Source of the DNA: Alligator mississippiensis
Lineage: Eukaryota > Chordata > Crocodylia > Alligatoridae
Assembly: GCF_030867095.1 (NCBI RefSeq)
Contig: NC_081824.1
Location: 92,249,882 to 92,313,881 of the forward strand
Direction: 5' to 3'
Length of the DNA: 64,000 nucleotides
Shown here: positions 35,795 through 46,357 of the stretch, in pieces
Numbering within the stretch: position 1 is the stretch's first letter
Layout: the number at the start of each line of letters is the position of its first letter
The notes under the pieces: generated by a model
Databases searched by the model: none
Told to the model about the DNA's origin: nothing
What the model saw: only the letters and a program-made list of their open reading frames with translations
Position numbers and translations under genes: made by a program

Positions 35795-37415
35795 GACAGA
35801 TATCCAAAAGGCACCAGACCGCCAAAGGTTAGTGCTGACTTAGTTAAAGAGCACTTGGAAGGGCTGGATGGGTACAAGTCAGCCAGCCCGGATGACCTCC
35901 ATCCACTGGTGCTGAAGCAATTAGCCAGTGTCATAACTGAGCTGCTGGCAGAGCTGTTTGATCTTTCATGGTGCTCTGGATAGGTCCCTGAGGACTGGAA
36001 AAAGGCCAACGTGGTGTCCATTTTTAAGAAGGGGAGAAGGGAGGAGCTGGGTAACTTTAGGCCAGTCAGTCTTACCTCTATCCCTGGGAAAATACTAGAA
36101 AAAATCATCTAAGAGCGTATTTGTAAAAGCCCAGCAGGGGAAATGAGGCTGAATGGAAACTAGCATGGGTTCGTCACAGGTAGATCCTGCCTGACAAACC
36201 TTATAACCTTTTATGACCAGGTCACACACTGCCTTGACACAGGAGCAGAGGCCAATGTCATCTACCTGGATTTTAGGAAGGCCTTCAACACAGTTTCACA
36301 TCCTATTCTCATAGGGAAGCTAACGTGCTGTGGAGTGGATGCCTACAGTCAGGTGGTTGGCTAACTGGCTTAGGGACCTCACCCAGAGAGTGGTGGTTGA
36401 CGGGACATTTTCAACCTGGAAGGAGGTGGGCAGTGGGGTCCCCCAGGGTTCAGTCCTTGAGCCAGCATTATTTAATATCTTCATCAGTGATTTGGACGAG
36501 GGTGTGTTGAGCACCCTCTCCAAGTTTGCAGATGATACTAAATTATGGGGCAAAGTTAATACACCAGATGGCAGGGAGCAATTACAGGCCGACCTGGACA
36601 GGTTAGATCAATGGGTGGAATGTAATAGGATGCAGTTCAACAAAGATAAATGTAAGGTACTCCACCTAGGAAGGAGGAATCCCCAGCACACCTACAGGTT
36701 GGGGGATGTCCTCCTCAGCAGCTCAGAGGCTGAGAGAGATTTTGGAGTCAGAGTTGACTCCAAGATGAACATGAGCCAGCAGTGCAACGAAGCCATCAAC
36801 AAGGCTGATTGCACCTTGTCGTGTATTAGCAAATGCATGACCAATAGATCAGGGGAGGTGATGCTCCTCCTCTATGCAGCACTAGTCAGGCCGCAGTTGG
36901 AGTACTGTGTCCAGTTTTGGGAGCCGCACTTCAAGAGGGACACGGAGGATCTGAAAAGAGTTCAGAGGAGGGCCACCCGCATGATTAGTGGTCTTCGTGA
37001 AAGACCCTACAAGGAGAGGTTGAGAGATTTGGATCTCTTCAGCTTATACAAAAGATGGTTGAGGGGTGACCTTGTGGCTGCCTATAAATTTATCAGGGGA
37101 GGACAGCAGGGAATTGGGGATGTGCAGTTTACCAGAGCACCCCAGGAAGGAACTAGGAATAATGGGTGCAAACTAGTGGAGAGTAGATTTAGGTTAGACA
37201 TTAGGAAGACATTTTTTACAATAAGGGTGGCCAGAGTCTGGAATGGGCTTCCAAGAGAGGTGGTGCTGTCACCTAACTTGGAGGTCTTCAAGAGGAGGCT
37301 AGACAATCACCTGGCTGGGGTCGTCTGGCCTCGGTCATCTTTACTGCCAGGGGCAGGGGGTCAGACACGATGATCCATTGGGTCCCTTCCGACTCTATAA
37401 TCTATGAATCTATGA
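35795..37415 (+). mobile_element. CR1 LINE, degraded RT pseudogene
   Basis: The longest CR1 copy here. It begins in the linker before RT (GLDGYKSASPDDLHPLVLKQ) and continues through RT fingers, palm and C-terminus to a TATGAATCTATGATT end. The frame is broken by in-frame stops near 35981, 36109 and 36160. A loss of two bases near 36347 follows, after which a long frame (36330-37373) runs through GVPQGSVLEPALFNIFISDL and FADD (36525-36536) to the C-terminal region. It ends early through a frameshift near 37350. It is clearly more diverged than the 16.9, 24.7 and 42.5 kb copies, hence older. It starts about 35 bp after the hAT element's target duplication. Confidence 0.92.
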
Positions 37416-37599
37416 TTTCCCTAAAATATGGGAGGTCCCTGCTGCCAGTTCAGCTAAGCCTGCTTTGTATAGCTCTAACAGCACAATGTAGACTTAGTCT
37501 TGGCTAAGAATGGATTCCTAGCTCTACGTAGGGCTGAGGATGGAAAGAAAACAAACACCGTGGGTTAGTTTGCTAGTAGGATTCCTCCAGAAGATGACA

Positions 37600-38410
37600 A
37601 TATGTAACAGTCATGGCTGCAACTCTGTTACTAAGAAAGGGCAACAGCTGAGGATAGTTGCCACGGCAGGGAAAAGGCGTGCCACACCCGTGAGAGCCAA
37701 TGAGGCTCTGGAAGGAGGAATAAGAAGGTGAGGAAGCCGGAAGGAGGTTGCCTTTGGGCACCTCCACATTGAGAGAAGCGGGTGAGAAGCCCAGTGACCC
37801 AGGATCCACAGGCAGGTCCAGAGGTCGAGACTCACCACACAGACAGAGACCGGACTGGTGGATCAACATCCTTTGAGGTGCTGTCTGCCCTAAGAAACCA
37901 ACTGCAGTGGTGAGTCCCTGGGAAACAGAGTGTCGGTGTGGCAAAAGCCACTGCTCCAAGTCAGGATGCAGCGGGGCTGCCCAGGAGAAAGGGGCATGGG
38001 GAAGAAACGCCCTATCCTGTCGGGGAGAAATGGGACCCTGGTCCCTCACCCAGAGACAGAGAGAGAGAGAAGATGAAAAAAAGAAAAGAAAAAAAAGAAA
38101 AGAAAAGGAAAACAAGCTAAGAGCCACGATCTGCAGGTCGGCACAGAACGATGCCAGGGAAGCCTGGTACCGGCGTTAATCAGCTGCTAATGAGGCAATT
38201 AACGGCTGATCACTGAAACTGCCTCTAATATTTTAACCTCTGAGCCAGATGACAAGGATCCCCGGAACTCCGGAGAGTTTTTGGTGGGTGGTCCGGCAAC
38301 TGCTCCTTTTTGTTTTCAACTGATGTTCCTAGAGAGAGGGTTAGAAGAGTAATAAAGCACCTGAATCAGAAATCAAGCACGTGTGGTCATTCTCGTGGGT
38401 ACCCACGATA
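37600..38410 (+). mobile_element. Candidate solo LTR of an endogenous retrovirus
   Basis: An 811-bp block lies between two copies of ATGACA (37594-37599 and 38411-38416). It has an AATAAA signal near its 3' end (38350) followed by GTGTGGTCATTCTCGTGGGT, a layout like the R-U5 part of gammaretroviral-type LTRs. It also has a GC-rich middle and a purine-only tract at about 38052-38118. No gag, pol or env sequence is adjacent, so if it is an LTR it is solo. The ends do not show a clean TG...CA, and the duplication is short. An unclassified interspersed repeat is the alternative. Confidence 0.4.
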
Positions 38411-38416
38411 ATGACA

Positions 38417-39600
38417 TTTCCTCCCTCCCCCAATTTTGTTTAAAGATCGAAGTCGTGGCAGGCGAGAATAGCAGGGTGCAGGGGTACCCAGCTCGAACCC
38501 TCTGAAACAATACATACAGCTTGTTCTTAACATAGATAGTTTGCTTTTTGTATTGCCAGTTATTCCTTTCTCCCTTACTTGGCCTTTCCACAAAAACCAA
38601 GAGAAGAAAAAATTCTAAAAGAGGTATAAGAAAAAACTCCTTTGAATATCTCAGGGGATTTTCTCCCCTTTCTAGGCCCATCCATATGCAAATCAGATAG
38701 CTGACTCCTAAAATTGACTTGAATGAACACAAATTCCTGAGAGGGTCACTTAGCCCCAGGAATCCCAGCCTATTTGGAAAATTGCATCTTGAAAAAATGT
38801 ACAAACATTGGTCTTGATCCAAAGTCGTTGAAATAAATAAAAAAAAAATTTTTATTTGGCTTAAATATGCTTCAGTTCTGCTTCCCGCCCCCCCCCCCCC
38901 CAAATTGACTAAATACTGGTTTGGGCACAGGAAACCTTTTTAACATCTGCTGGTGATATTTTGGTACAGTGTGTGGGAGAAAAGAGGTATAAGACAGACT
39001 TCAACCTTCCTTCCAGAGAGTTTGATGATACACTACACACAGAAGCGATGGTGCACTATGACATAGCTAAGTCCTATTAGTTTACTCTGAATTTCAAATA
39101 CTTATTTTCCCTTTAAAAAGTCTGAAGATACTTGTAACCACTTAGACTGAAAGTGATAAAGGCCTATGCCAAGGGCTTATGACATTTCTCATTTTTTCTT
39201 AGCTTACTTTACTAACTAGTTAGAACCTGTTACAAGAGGAGACAAGTATAACAGGCCTCATCCATCTAGCCCTGTGGACACAGCCTGATTGCTGAGGTCT
39301 TTCTGAGGGTGTCATGTGCTCTCAAGTGGAGGTTTGCCAGGCCTGCAACTTTTCGAGCCCCTAAGGGGTTAAACTGCCACCACCTGGCTCCTGGTTCAGG
39401 TGCAGCACCCCTCCTTCCCCTCTTACTCTCCTCCTGCTGTCACCAGGGTCTCCAGGCTCCCCCTCCCTCCTCCATTTTCTGTTTCCTGAACCTGAGCTGG
39501 GGTGGGGCAAGGCATCTCATCCCACCTGGCTTTAAGAAGCTTGCAACAATGGAGCTCAGGGGGACCTGGGGACTCTACACAGTGCAGCAAGCAGACACCT
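38417..39600. other. Non-coding DNA; G/C homopolymer at 38888-38901
   Basis: No gene was recognised. A 14-bp C run occurs at 38888-38901. A moderately GC-rich block from about 39340 precedes the hairpin at 39614. Confidence 0.4.
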
Positions 39601-39613
39601 GTCACAGGGTAAA

Positions 39614-39710
39614 GGGGGCACATGGCACAGGAGAAACTGATGCAGCACACCACACTGCATGGGCTCCTTCCTGGTGTGCTGCATCAGTGCCTCCCGTGCC
39701 ATGTGCCCCC
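39614..39710. repeat. Near-perfect hairpin, 38-bp arms
   Basis: Left arm 39614-39651 (starts GGGGGCACATGGCACAGGAG) and right arm 39673-39710 (ends CCGTGCCATGTGCCCCC) are reverse complements at 35 of 38 positions without gaps, around a 21-nt loop. It could be a MITE core or a pre-miRNA-like fold; nothing in the window decides. Confidence 0.8.
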
Positions 39711-40199
39711 AGCCACTCAGAAGTTGTGCTGCTCTGTCCTAGAGTATCCAATTGTCTCAAACAGCCCTGGCTGGAAGACTTTCTTGGGAGCCCCTGGTAA
39801 AATAGTGTCCTTCATTTGAAGGATGGTTCTCTTTCCTTTTTCAGTCCCTTTTTTGGTTCTGAACTGCTCCTACCATCCTGGTACTTAAGCAGTTCACGTA
39901 GAGTGATTTCCTTGCCTCTTAACTTGCTTGTAAATCTGTTCCTGACTGATGAAAAAATGCATTAACAAAACTCCTTTCTGCCTCTAGATGTGCCGTAATA
40001 ACTTGCTGTTAAATAATAATGTTAATATCAGTTCTTTCAAATTTCAGCTTACTCAAAACACAGGAGTGTTTACCCTCCCCAGTGTTTCTGAATGAAACAA
40101 GGGTTTGAGCTTGTTTATATTCATTTATAATAAAAGCAGAAATATGGGGACATTTAAGAATGATAAATATAGCCCAAGATAATCACATGGGAGATAAGT

Positions 40200-40760
40200 A
40201 GTGAGAAAGAATAACAAGAAAACTCTCCACTTCTATGGGAAAGCATGGAGGGGCAAAGCCACAAAGAAGAGAGAAACTGCTGAATCTAAACAATGGCTTG
40301 CAGCAATGAGTCGCAATGATGTGATTTTAGAAACAGAGTGTTCGCAGCAGATTTGCATCACAGCTGAACACCAAATGTGCCAACATTACTTCCTTTTTCC
40401 TGTACCCAGTGCCTTCTTCGAAAGCCTGACCCCTGTTATCCACCTTATTTGTTCAGCAGTGGACTTCATACGATTGATTCAATTCTCATTAAACTGATTT
40501 ACTGGGCTCGCTGGCTCTGCTCAACTTCAGTTTATTCCTACTTTGTTTAAAATTCGGGAAGTGTAGGGGGAGGGGGAGGGGATACTAATGGCTGCACTTG
40601 TGCAAACGGAGTGGCAGCTGATTTATTGCAAAGGTTATAAAGGAAAAGTATTAAGTGTGTTCCATTCTGCTTGGCAAAAGCCATCCTGCACAATGTCCAA
40701 TGAAACCCTGAGAGCACTGTTTTGTAAAAAGAAAGGGAGGGGGAAAGCTCCACGAAAGAT
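40200..40760. other. Possible conserved non-coding element
   Basis: Moderate-complexity single-copy sequence without transposon traits. It includes TTTGCAT-like octamer sites (GATTTGCATCACAGCTGAAC at about 40352) and AT-rich homeodomain-type motifs (TTAATTAAG). It reads like a tetrapod enhancer, but conservation cannot be tested here. Frames of 65-98 codons have no protein signature. Confidence 0.25.
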
Positions 40761-41284
40761 GTGTTCTTCTCCTTTTGAGCATTAATTAAGACTGTAAATC
40801 ACAAGCAACATGAAACAACTGTATCCGACAGAACGTGGACAGTTCTGAAGTTCTGCTGCGCTTGTGTGATCAGTCTGAATACCTACACTGAAGCACTAAT
40901 GGGAGGGCAAACTTCAAAGGGAAATTTTGGCATGAAGGAGAGGTCTGCAGGACTATTACATGGATAATGTTGTAAAAGAGACTCTTCCATGCAAATTGGG
41001 TAGGGAGGAGGAATGAAAGTTTGAAAGGTTTATAGGAACTCAGACTTCTTTTCTTTAAAGTACAAAATAAGCCCCATAATAAGTTGCTATCACCATGCAG
41101 TCTTGAGAGATGTGCATGTATTTATGTTTTGATTATTGAGAGGGAGGGAAAAAGAATATCTGATCATTGGAAATTATGTTAATAGCCTCTAAAGTTAAAT
41201 TGTTTTCCTCTCTAAATTGTTTAATAAAATATTTATACTGATTTGCCATACTGTGGACACAGTGAGTTAAATTCTCATTCCTCT

Positions 41285-41430
41285 AATATAGATGAATTTG
41301 TAGAATTTAAGGCCAGAAAATATCGTGAAGATCATATAGTCTCATCTCCTGCCATAGAGTTCTCCGCAGGGATTCCTGCACCAAACTTGTACCTTACAAT
41401 TGAACTTTTTGTTAAAAGAAAGAAATCCAG
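41285..41430 (-). mobile_element. CR1 3'-end relic
   Basis: TAGAATTTAAGGCCAGAAAA followed by TCATATAGTCTCATCTCCTG matches the antisense 3' end of a CR1 type abundant in reptiles (AATTTAAGGCCAGAAGGGA...). It is diverged and non-coding. Confidence 0.6.
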
Positions 41431-41442
41431 TCCTGAGCCAAA

Positions 41443-41693
41443 GGCCAGGTAGAGACATTACACTTTTACCAGTCTAAATGATTGGAGATTAATTTATACC
41501 TATAACAGAACAGAAGTTTGACACACACAGGCTGGTTTAAAAATGGTGCAACCCAGTCTAGGGTTCCCCCTACTCCCGCATCAAAGGGTGAATGTGTGCT
41601 CTGCTCACTACCGAACTAAACTATGCTGCTTATAGAAAACCACATAACTTAAATCAATTCTGTGTTGGGCTTTTTGAATGACTGTACCTAGCC
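41443..41693 (+). mobile_element. Palindromic MITE family A, copy 3
   Basis: A full copy from GGCCAGGTAGAGACATTACA to GACTGTACCTAGCC, colinear with 25967-26215 over its length. A possible AAA target repeat at both edges is too short to be decisive. Confidence 0.75.
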
Positions 41694-42489
41694 AAAAACT
41701 TCAAGTTATACAGTCTAGGCTCAGCTTCTAGCTACTGTGAATCCCCTATTGCAACTATAAGGGCTAGTGAAGTGTAACTCAAAAGAAAATTCAGCCCATT
41801 CATTGCTTATTTTAGCTTAAACTATAGCTGTTTACATGTAGTGTGCTGATGCTGAAGTGGCATGGCCTCAATAGTTAGTTCACAAGTAATGCATTTACCA
41901 GCAGAACATATTTTCATCATTATAAGTAAACATCTGTCCAACTAATTGTTGTCCAGAATTCCTCAAAGCATTCTTGTTCTGTAATGTGTGGTTTTAGATG
42001 TAATTTGCAATGCTGGGGATTCCAGATTGGATGATGAGGTTAATTTGCCCTCTAATAGAACATTCCATTAGAACAGAGATGTTCTCCTTAAGCATGCAGG
42101 ATGTAGGGAAAAAACTGTGAAGCCAGTCAACTCTGAAAAAAAAATCTGGGATGATTTATTTATTATATGAGATTCCCAAAGACCTCTTGGCAGTGTGTCC
42201 CTTTGTTTACAAAAGAGCTGTCACTGATGCTGAATTTTGTTTGTAGTTTTATATCATGTAGAACAATACTGTGAAGCCATACCAATATCCCTAAGAATAT
42301 TCCTTTAAATATATAATTTTTTTACAATTGTTTATATGCAACAAGGAAGAACAAGGATTTTTTCCTACTATAGGAATATTTGTGCTAAGGAGTTTATAGT
42401 ATGGGAACAATGCTTCAGAGCAGAGGTAGGATTCATCATAACTGGACTTGTTCCAATTTGCTTAAAAAACCAATCTGTGTGTTACTTAC
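41694..42489. other. Non-coding DNA
   Basis: AT-rich; no gene or clear repeat. A reading frame entering the following CR1 from 42401 begins here by chance. Confidence 0.45.
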
Positions 42490-43949
42490 GTTGTCAAGGA
42501 GGCACACGGGCCAAGTCCCGGAGGACTGGAAAAGGGCTAACGTGGTCCCCATTTTCAAAAAGGGGAGGAAGGAGGACCTGGGCAACTATAGGCCAGTCAG
42601 TCTCACCTCCATCCTTGCTAAAGTCTTTGAAAAAATTATCAAGGCTCACATTTGTGAGAGCCCGGCAGGACAAATTATGCTGAGGGGAAACCAGCACGGG
42701 TTTGTGGCGGGCAGATCATGCCTGACCAATCTAGTCTCTTTCTATGACCAGGTTACGAAACGCCTGGACACAGAAGGAGGGGTGGATGTCGTATACTTAG
42801 ACTTCAGGAAGGACTTCGATACGGTATCCCACCCCATACTGGTGAACAAGTTAAGAGGCTGTGATGTGGATGACTACACAGTCCGGTGGGTGGCGAATTG
42901 GCTGGAGGGTCGCACCCAAAGAGTCATGGTGGATGGGTCGGTCTCGACCTGGAAGGGTGTAGGCAGTGGGGTCCCGCAGGGCTCGGTCCTTGGACCGATA
43001 CTCTTTAATGTCTTCATCAGTGACTTGGACGAGGGAGTCAAATGTACTCTGTCCAAGTTTGCAGATGACACAAAGCTATGGGGAGAAGTGGACACACCGG
43101 AGGGCAGGGAACAGCTGCAGGCAGACCTGGATAGGTTGGACAAGTGGGCAGAAAACAACAGGATGCAGTTCAACAAGGAGAAATGCAAAGTGCTGCACCT
43201 AGGGAGGAAAAATGTCCAGCACACCTACAGCCTAGGGAATGACCTGCTGGGTAGCACAGAGGTGGAAAGGGATCTTGGAGTCCTAGTGGACTCCAAGATG
43301 AACATGAGTTGGCAGTGTGACGAAGCCATCAGAAAAGCCAATGGCACTTTATCGTGCATCAGCAGATGCATGACAAATAGGTCCAGGGAGGTGATACTTC
43401 CCCTCTATCGGGCGCTGGTCAGACCGCAGTTGGAGTACTGCGTGCAATTCTGGGCGCCACACTTCAAGAAGGATGTGGATAACCTGGAGAGGGTCCAGAG
43501 AAGGGCAACTCGTATGGTCAAGGGCCTGCAGACCAAGCCCTACGAGGAGAGACTAGAGAAACTGGACCTTTTCAGCCTCCGCAAGAGAAGGTTGAGAGGC
43601 GACCTTGTGGCTGCCTTTAAGTTCATCACGGGGGCACAGAAGGGAATTGGTGAGTATTTATTCACCAAGGCACCCCCGGGGGTTACAAGAAACAATGGCC
43701 ACAAGCTAGCAGAGAGCAGATTTAGATTGGACATTAGGAAGAACTTCTTCACAGTTAGAGTGGCCAAGGTCTGGAATGGGTTCCCAGGGGAGGTGGTGCT
43801 CTCCCCTACCCTGGGGGTCTTCAAGAGGAGGTTAGATGAGTATCTAGCTGGGGTCATCTCGACCCAGCACTCTTTCCTGCTTATGCAGGGGGTCGGACTC
43901 GATGATCTATTGAGGTCCCTTCCGACCCTAACATCTATGAATCTATGAG
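42490..43949 (+). mobile_element. CR1 LINE, best-preserved RT fragment
   Basis: A roughly 1.46-kb 5'-truncated CR1 whose coding part is open from the 5' boundary to the 3' terminal repeat. The enclosing frame is 42401-43948, 515 codons, of which about the first 32 are non-element sequence. RT motifs appear in order: TGQVPEDWKRANVVPIFKKG, NYRPVSLTSI, VVYLDFRKDFDTVSHP, GVPQGSVLGPILFNVFISDL and FADD (43058-43069), then the C-terminal thumb region. The palm motif A carries FRKD where the other copies have FRKA, so this copy may be inactive even apart from its missing endonuclease. The stop codon lies inside the TATGAATCTATGAG terminal repeat, the same arrangement as in the 16.9 and 24.7 kb copies. 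Confidence 0.96.
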
Positions 43950-43968
43950 TCAAGGAAAGTACTGCTTG

Positions 43969-44491
43969 GGTGCACCTACACATGCTTAACTGTGCAATAG
44001 ACTAAATTGCTGCAGTGTAAAGCGTCACAGTCTACACGTGCAACTCAGGCCACAGCAAACTAATTTTTGCTGCAGTAAGATAGTATTGTTGGGGACAGCA
44101 CTGTCTTACTGCATTGAAAATAACTGTGCCTAAACACACATGTAAACACTAACCCAGGCATACATTGCACCTGGTCAGCCCAGGCGGCAGAGGACCAGAT
44201 CCCTGCCTGCTGCCTAACCACAGGGCTCCACATGCTGGGGCACTCTGGTGCCCCAGCCAAACCCAACACCACTTCCTGGAGGCCAAGGCTGACCCCTGGG
44301 GTGTCCTGCCAGCCCAGGTCTGCTCCACCCTGGCTTAAACTGCTGCAGTCCTGGGCGCAGCATCTGTATGTGCACCCTGGACGGCAGCAGTTTGAGCATG
44401 TACACAGACTATTCAGGCGCCATGATAAACTCCGGCACAAACTGTTCCATAATTTATCACATTGCCTTAATAGAATGTATAGATGCATGCC
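43969..44491. mobile_element. MITE family M, 523-bp copy
   Basis: Left end GGTGCACCTACACATGCT and right end AATGTATAGATGCATGCC are imperfect inverted repeats. The 3-bp repeat TTG flanks the element (43966-43968, 44492-44494). It begins 20 bp after the CR1 end. The GC-rich interior (CCTGCCTGCTGCCTAACCAC and onward) is shared with 9.55-9.87 kb and partly with 58.9 kb. Confidence 0.65.
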
Positions 44492-44700
44492 TTGAGATGT
44501 AAAGCACAATGTGTCATTTATTTTAGCACTACAGTGGTATTTCAAAGCAAAATCCACAATGTTTTCATCTCCTTAATGATAGAAAGGGATATTACTTAAC
44601 ATTTTCATTTTAAAACAATATCTTTATTCTTACTTGGGAACCAGAGCATCAGTGGTTTATTGTATCTTTATCAAAGGTACTCAGGTGTTAATGATCGGCT

Positions 44701-44769
44701 TCTCTTTTTCACTCAGTTGATGCTCCAAATAATATTTCAGCAGAATTGCTTTTGCACTGGAGCAAAAAC
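44701..44769 (+). repeat. Unclassified dispersed repeat, copy 2
   Basis: TCTCTTTTTCACTCAGTTGA to TTTGCACTGGAGCAAAAAC, the partner of 32677-32745. Flanking sequences of the two copies do not match, so these 69 bp are the whole shared unit. Confidence 0.6.
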
Positions 44770-45233
44770 ATTCAGGCAAGAATAAAAATATTCTGTTTGT
44801 TAGAAAGTCAGCAGAAACCTATCCTACTGATAAATTCCAAAAGGCTTATGCTTTTATATCCAGCTATAAATATTGTAGAGGGTCCCCTGCCTTGTATTGT
44901 ACCCATACCAGAATAAACTTTTATCAGACAGATTAAAAAACATACGTGTTGTGCCACTTTCTTCCTTTTCTCCCCCAACTCTCTTTAAATCCTTTTATCT
45001 CAAAAGGGATATGTGGTGTTCTCAACATCAGTTTCTCTGAAAAATAAGTCTGGATTACAATATGCTAATTTAGAAATCCATATAAGGGGCTACCCTTCAT
45101 CCTGTATAAATCAGTGGCTTTCCATGACTGTCAATGGATTTAGGCTGATGGATATAATCAGAATAGACAGATTATATCTTCAGGTTCCACCATACTTTGA
45201 GTGTGTATATTCTGTTTCATTAACTTTCTAAGT

Positions 45234-45358
45234 CAGTGGCGCTCAGTCCCAGCGTACCGGGGTACTTTCATCCCTTCCCAGTCTAGCTGTCCATCAGGTA
45301 TGTAGGGCACTTTTCCTAGCTGGAGTGGCTGTGGCAGCACCCCAGTTGAGTACCACTG
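45234..45358. mobile_element. hAT-like MITE, 125 bp
   Basis: Ends CAGTGGCGCTCAGTCC and AGTTGAGTACCACTG are inverted repeats starting with CAGTGG. The flanking 8-mers do not match clearly. Confidence 0.55.
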
Positions 45359-45379
45359 AGGTAAACTGAAGCAGTGCAA

Positions 45380-45452
45380 CAATGATTCTCAACCAGGGGT
45401 ACCACCAAATTCAAAAACATTGTGCTAAATCTCAAAAGGTTGAAAAACATTG
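45380..45452. mobile_element. hAT-like MITE, 73 bp
   Basis: Ends CAATGATTCTCAACC and GGTTGAAAAACATTG are inverted repeats. The core resembles the termini of the 12.35-kb hAT. No target duplication is visible. Confidence 0.5.
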
Positions 45453-45460
45453 TTCTATAC

Positions 45461-45794
45461 TATGGATGCTCAATGCCAAGTCCACAGGCCAGATCAGTCT
45501 CCATAATCAGCATTGTGTTGTCTAGTCTGTGGGGCTCCCTTGTGGGGACAGATCCCTGTTGGGGCAAATCTGTGGGGAACCCCACAGGCTATGGCCCTGT
45601 GCACTAGATTGGGTGCCCAGGGTAGTTTGGGGCCCAATCCCAATGTGCAGGGGCCAGGCAGAGGGAGTGCAGGGTCCCAGAGCCTGATCCTGATGTGTGG
45701 GGGCTAGGCAGAGGCAGTGTGGGACCTTACCTGGCCCATGGACTGCATCCACGCCATTCACCTGGGCCCCAGAGACAAAAATTTGAGCACCACT
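45461..45794. mobile_element. hAT-like element, about 334 bp
   Basis: Left end CTATGGATGCTCAATGCC and right end AAATTTGAGCACCACTG are inverted repeats. TCTAT lies just outside both ends (GTTCTATA, CTCTATTC), perhaps a worn 8-bp target duplication. The GC-rich interior has no coding signal. Confidence 0.55.
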
Positions 45795-45904
45795 GCTCTA
45801 TTCCATCCAAATAAAAGAATACCCTGTGTTTGGCTGCTATCTTATACTGGCTAACAGATAATAAATGCATGTAAGGGATAAACACAAAATATTACAACAA
45901 TAAA

Positions 45905-46122
45905 AGTGATAAAACCCTGGAACAAACTACCCAGGGAAGTAGTAGATACTCCATCCTCTGGTGACTTTGAATCAAGTAGCCTTTCTGTAAGATGATTTAA
46001 CCAGGCCTAAGTTACTGGGCTTAGTGCAGGGATAACTAAGTGAAATATTGCCAGTGACATACAGGAGATCAGACTAGGTGATCTACTGTTCCACTGCTGG
46101 CCTTAAACACTATCAATCTATG
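45905..46122 (+). mobile_element. Old CR1-type LINE 3' fragment
   Basis: The sequence AAACCCTGGAACAAACTACC (W-N-x-L-P region) followed by GAAGTAGTAGATACTCCATC and, towards the end, GATCAGACTAGGTGATCTAC and TATCAATCTATGAAA matches the C-terminal coding region and 3' tail of the CR1/L3 type. It is highly diverged. Confidence 0.7.
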
Positions 46123-46357
46123 AAAGTGGAAAAGTATTTTACAATAGCTAAATAAACCAGAGTAATTTACATTTTTAAATATTCTTGTTGCTGTTATTAT
46201 ATAGAGCATGCAGGCCTGATTGTGCAAGTACCATTGCATACACGTAATCTATTTTGCATGAGAAGAAAGATGGACTACTTGCAAAGGGTTCCTCTGGGTC
46301 TTCAGAGACTTAGGTTTCTGCTTTACCACAGACCTTTTCTGTAACCTTGGGCCTCTA

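Noticed and set aside
42401..42489. N-terminal extension of the 515-codon CR1 frame
   Set aside because: The first roughly 32 codons lie outside the element and have no CR1 similarity; chance read-in.
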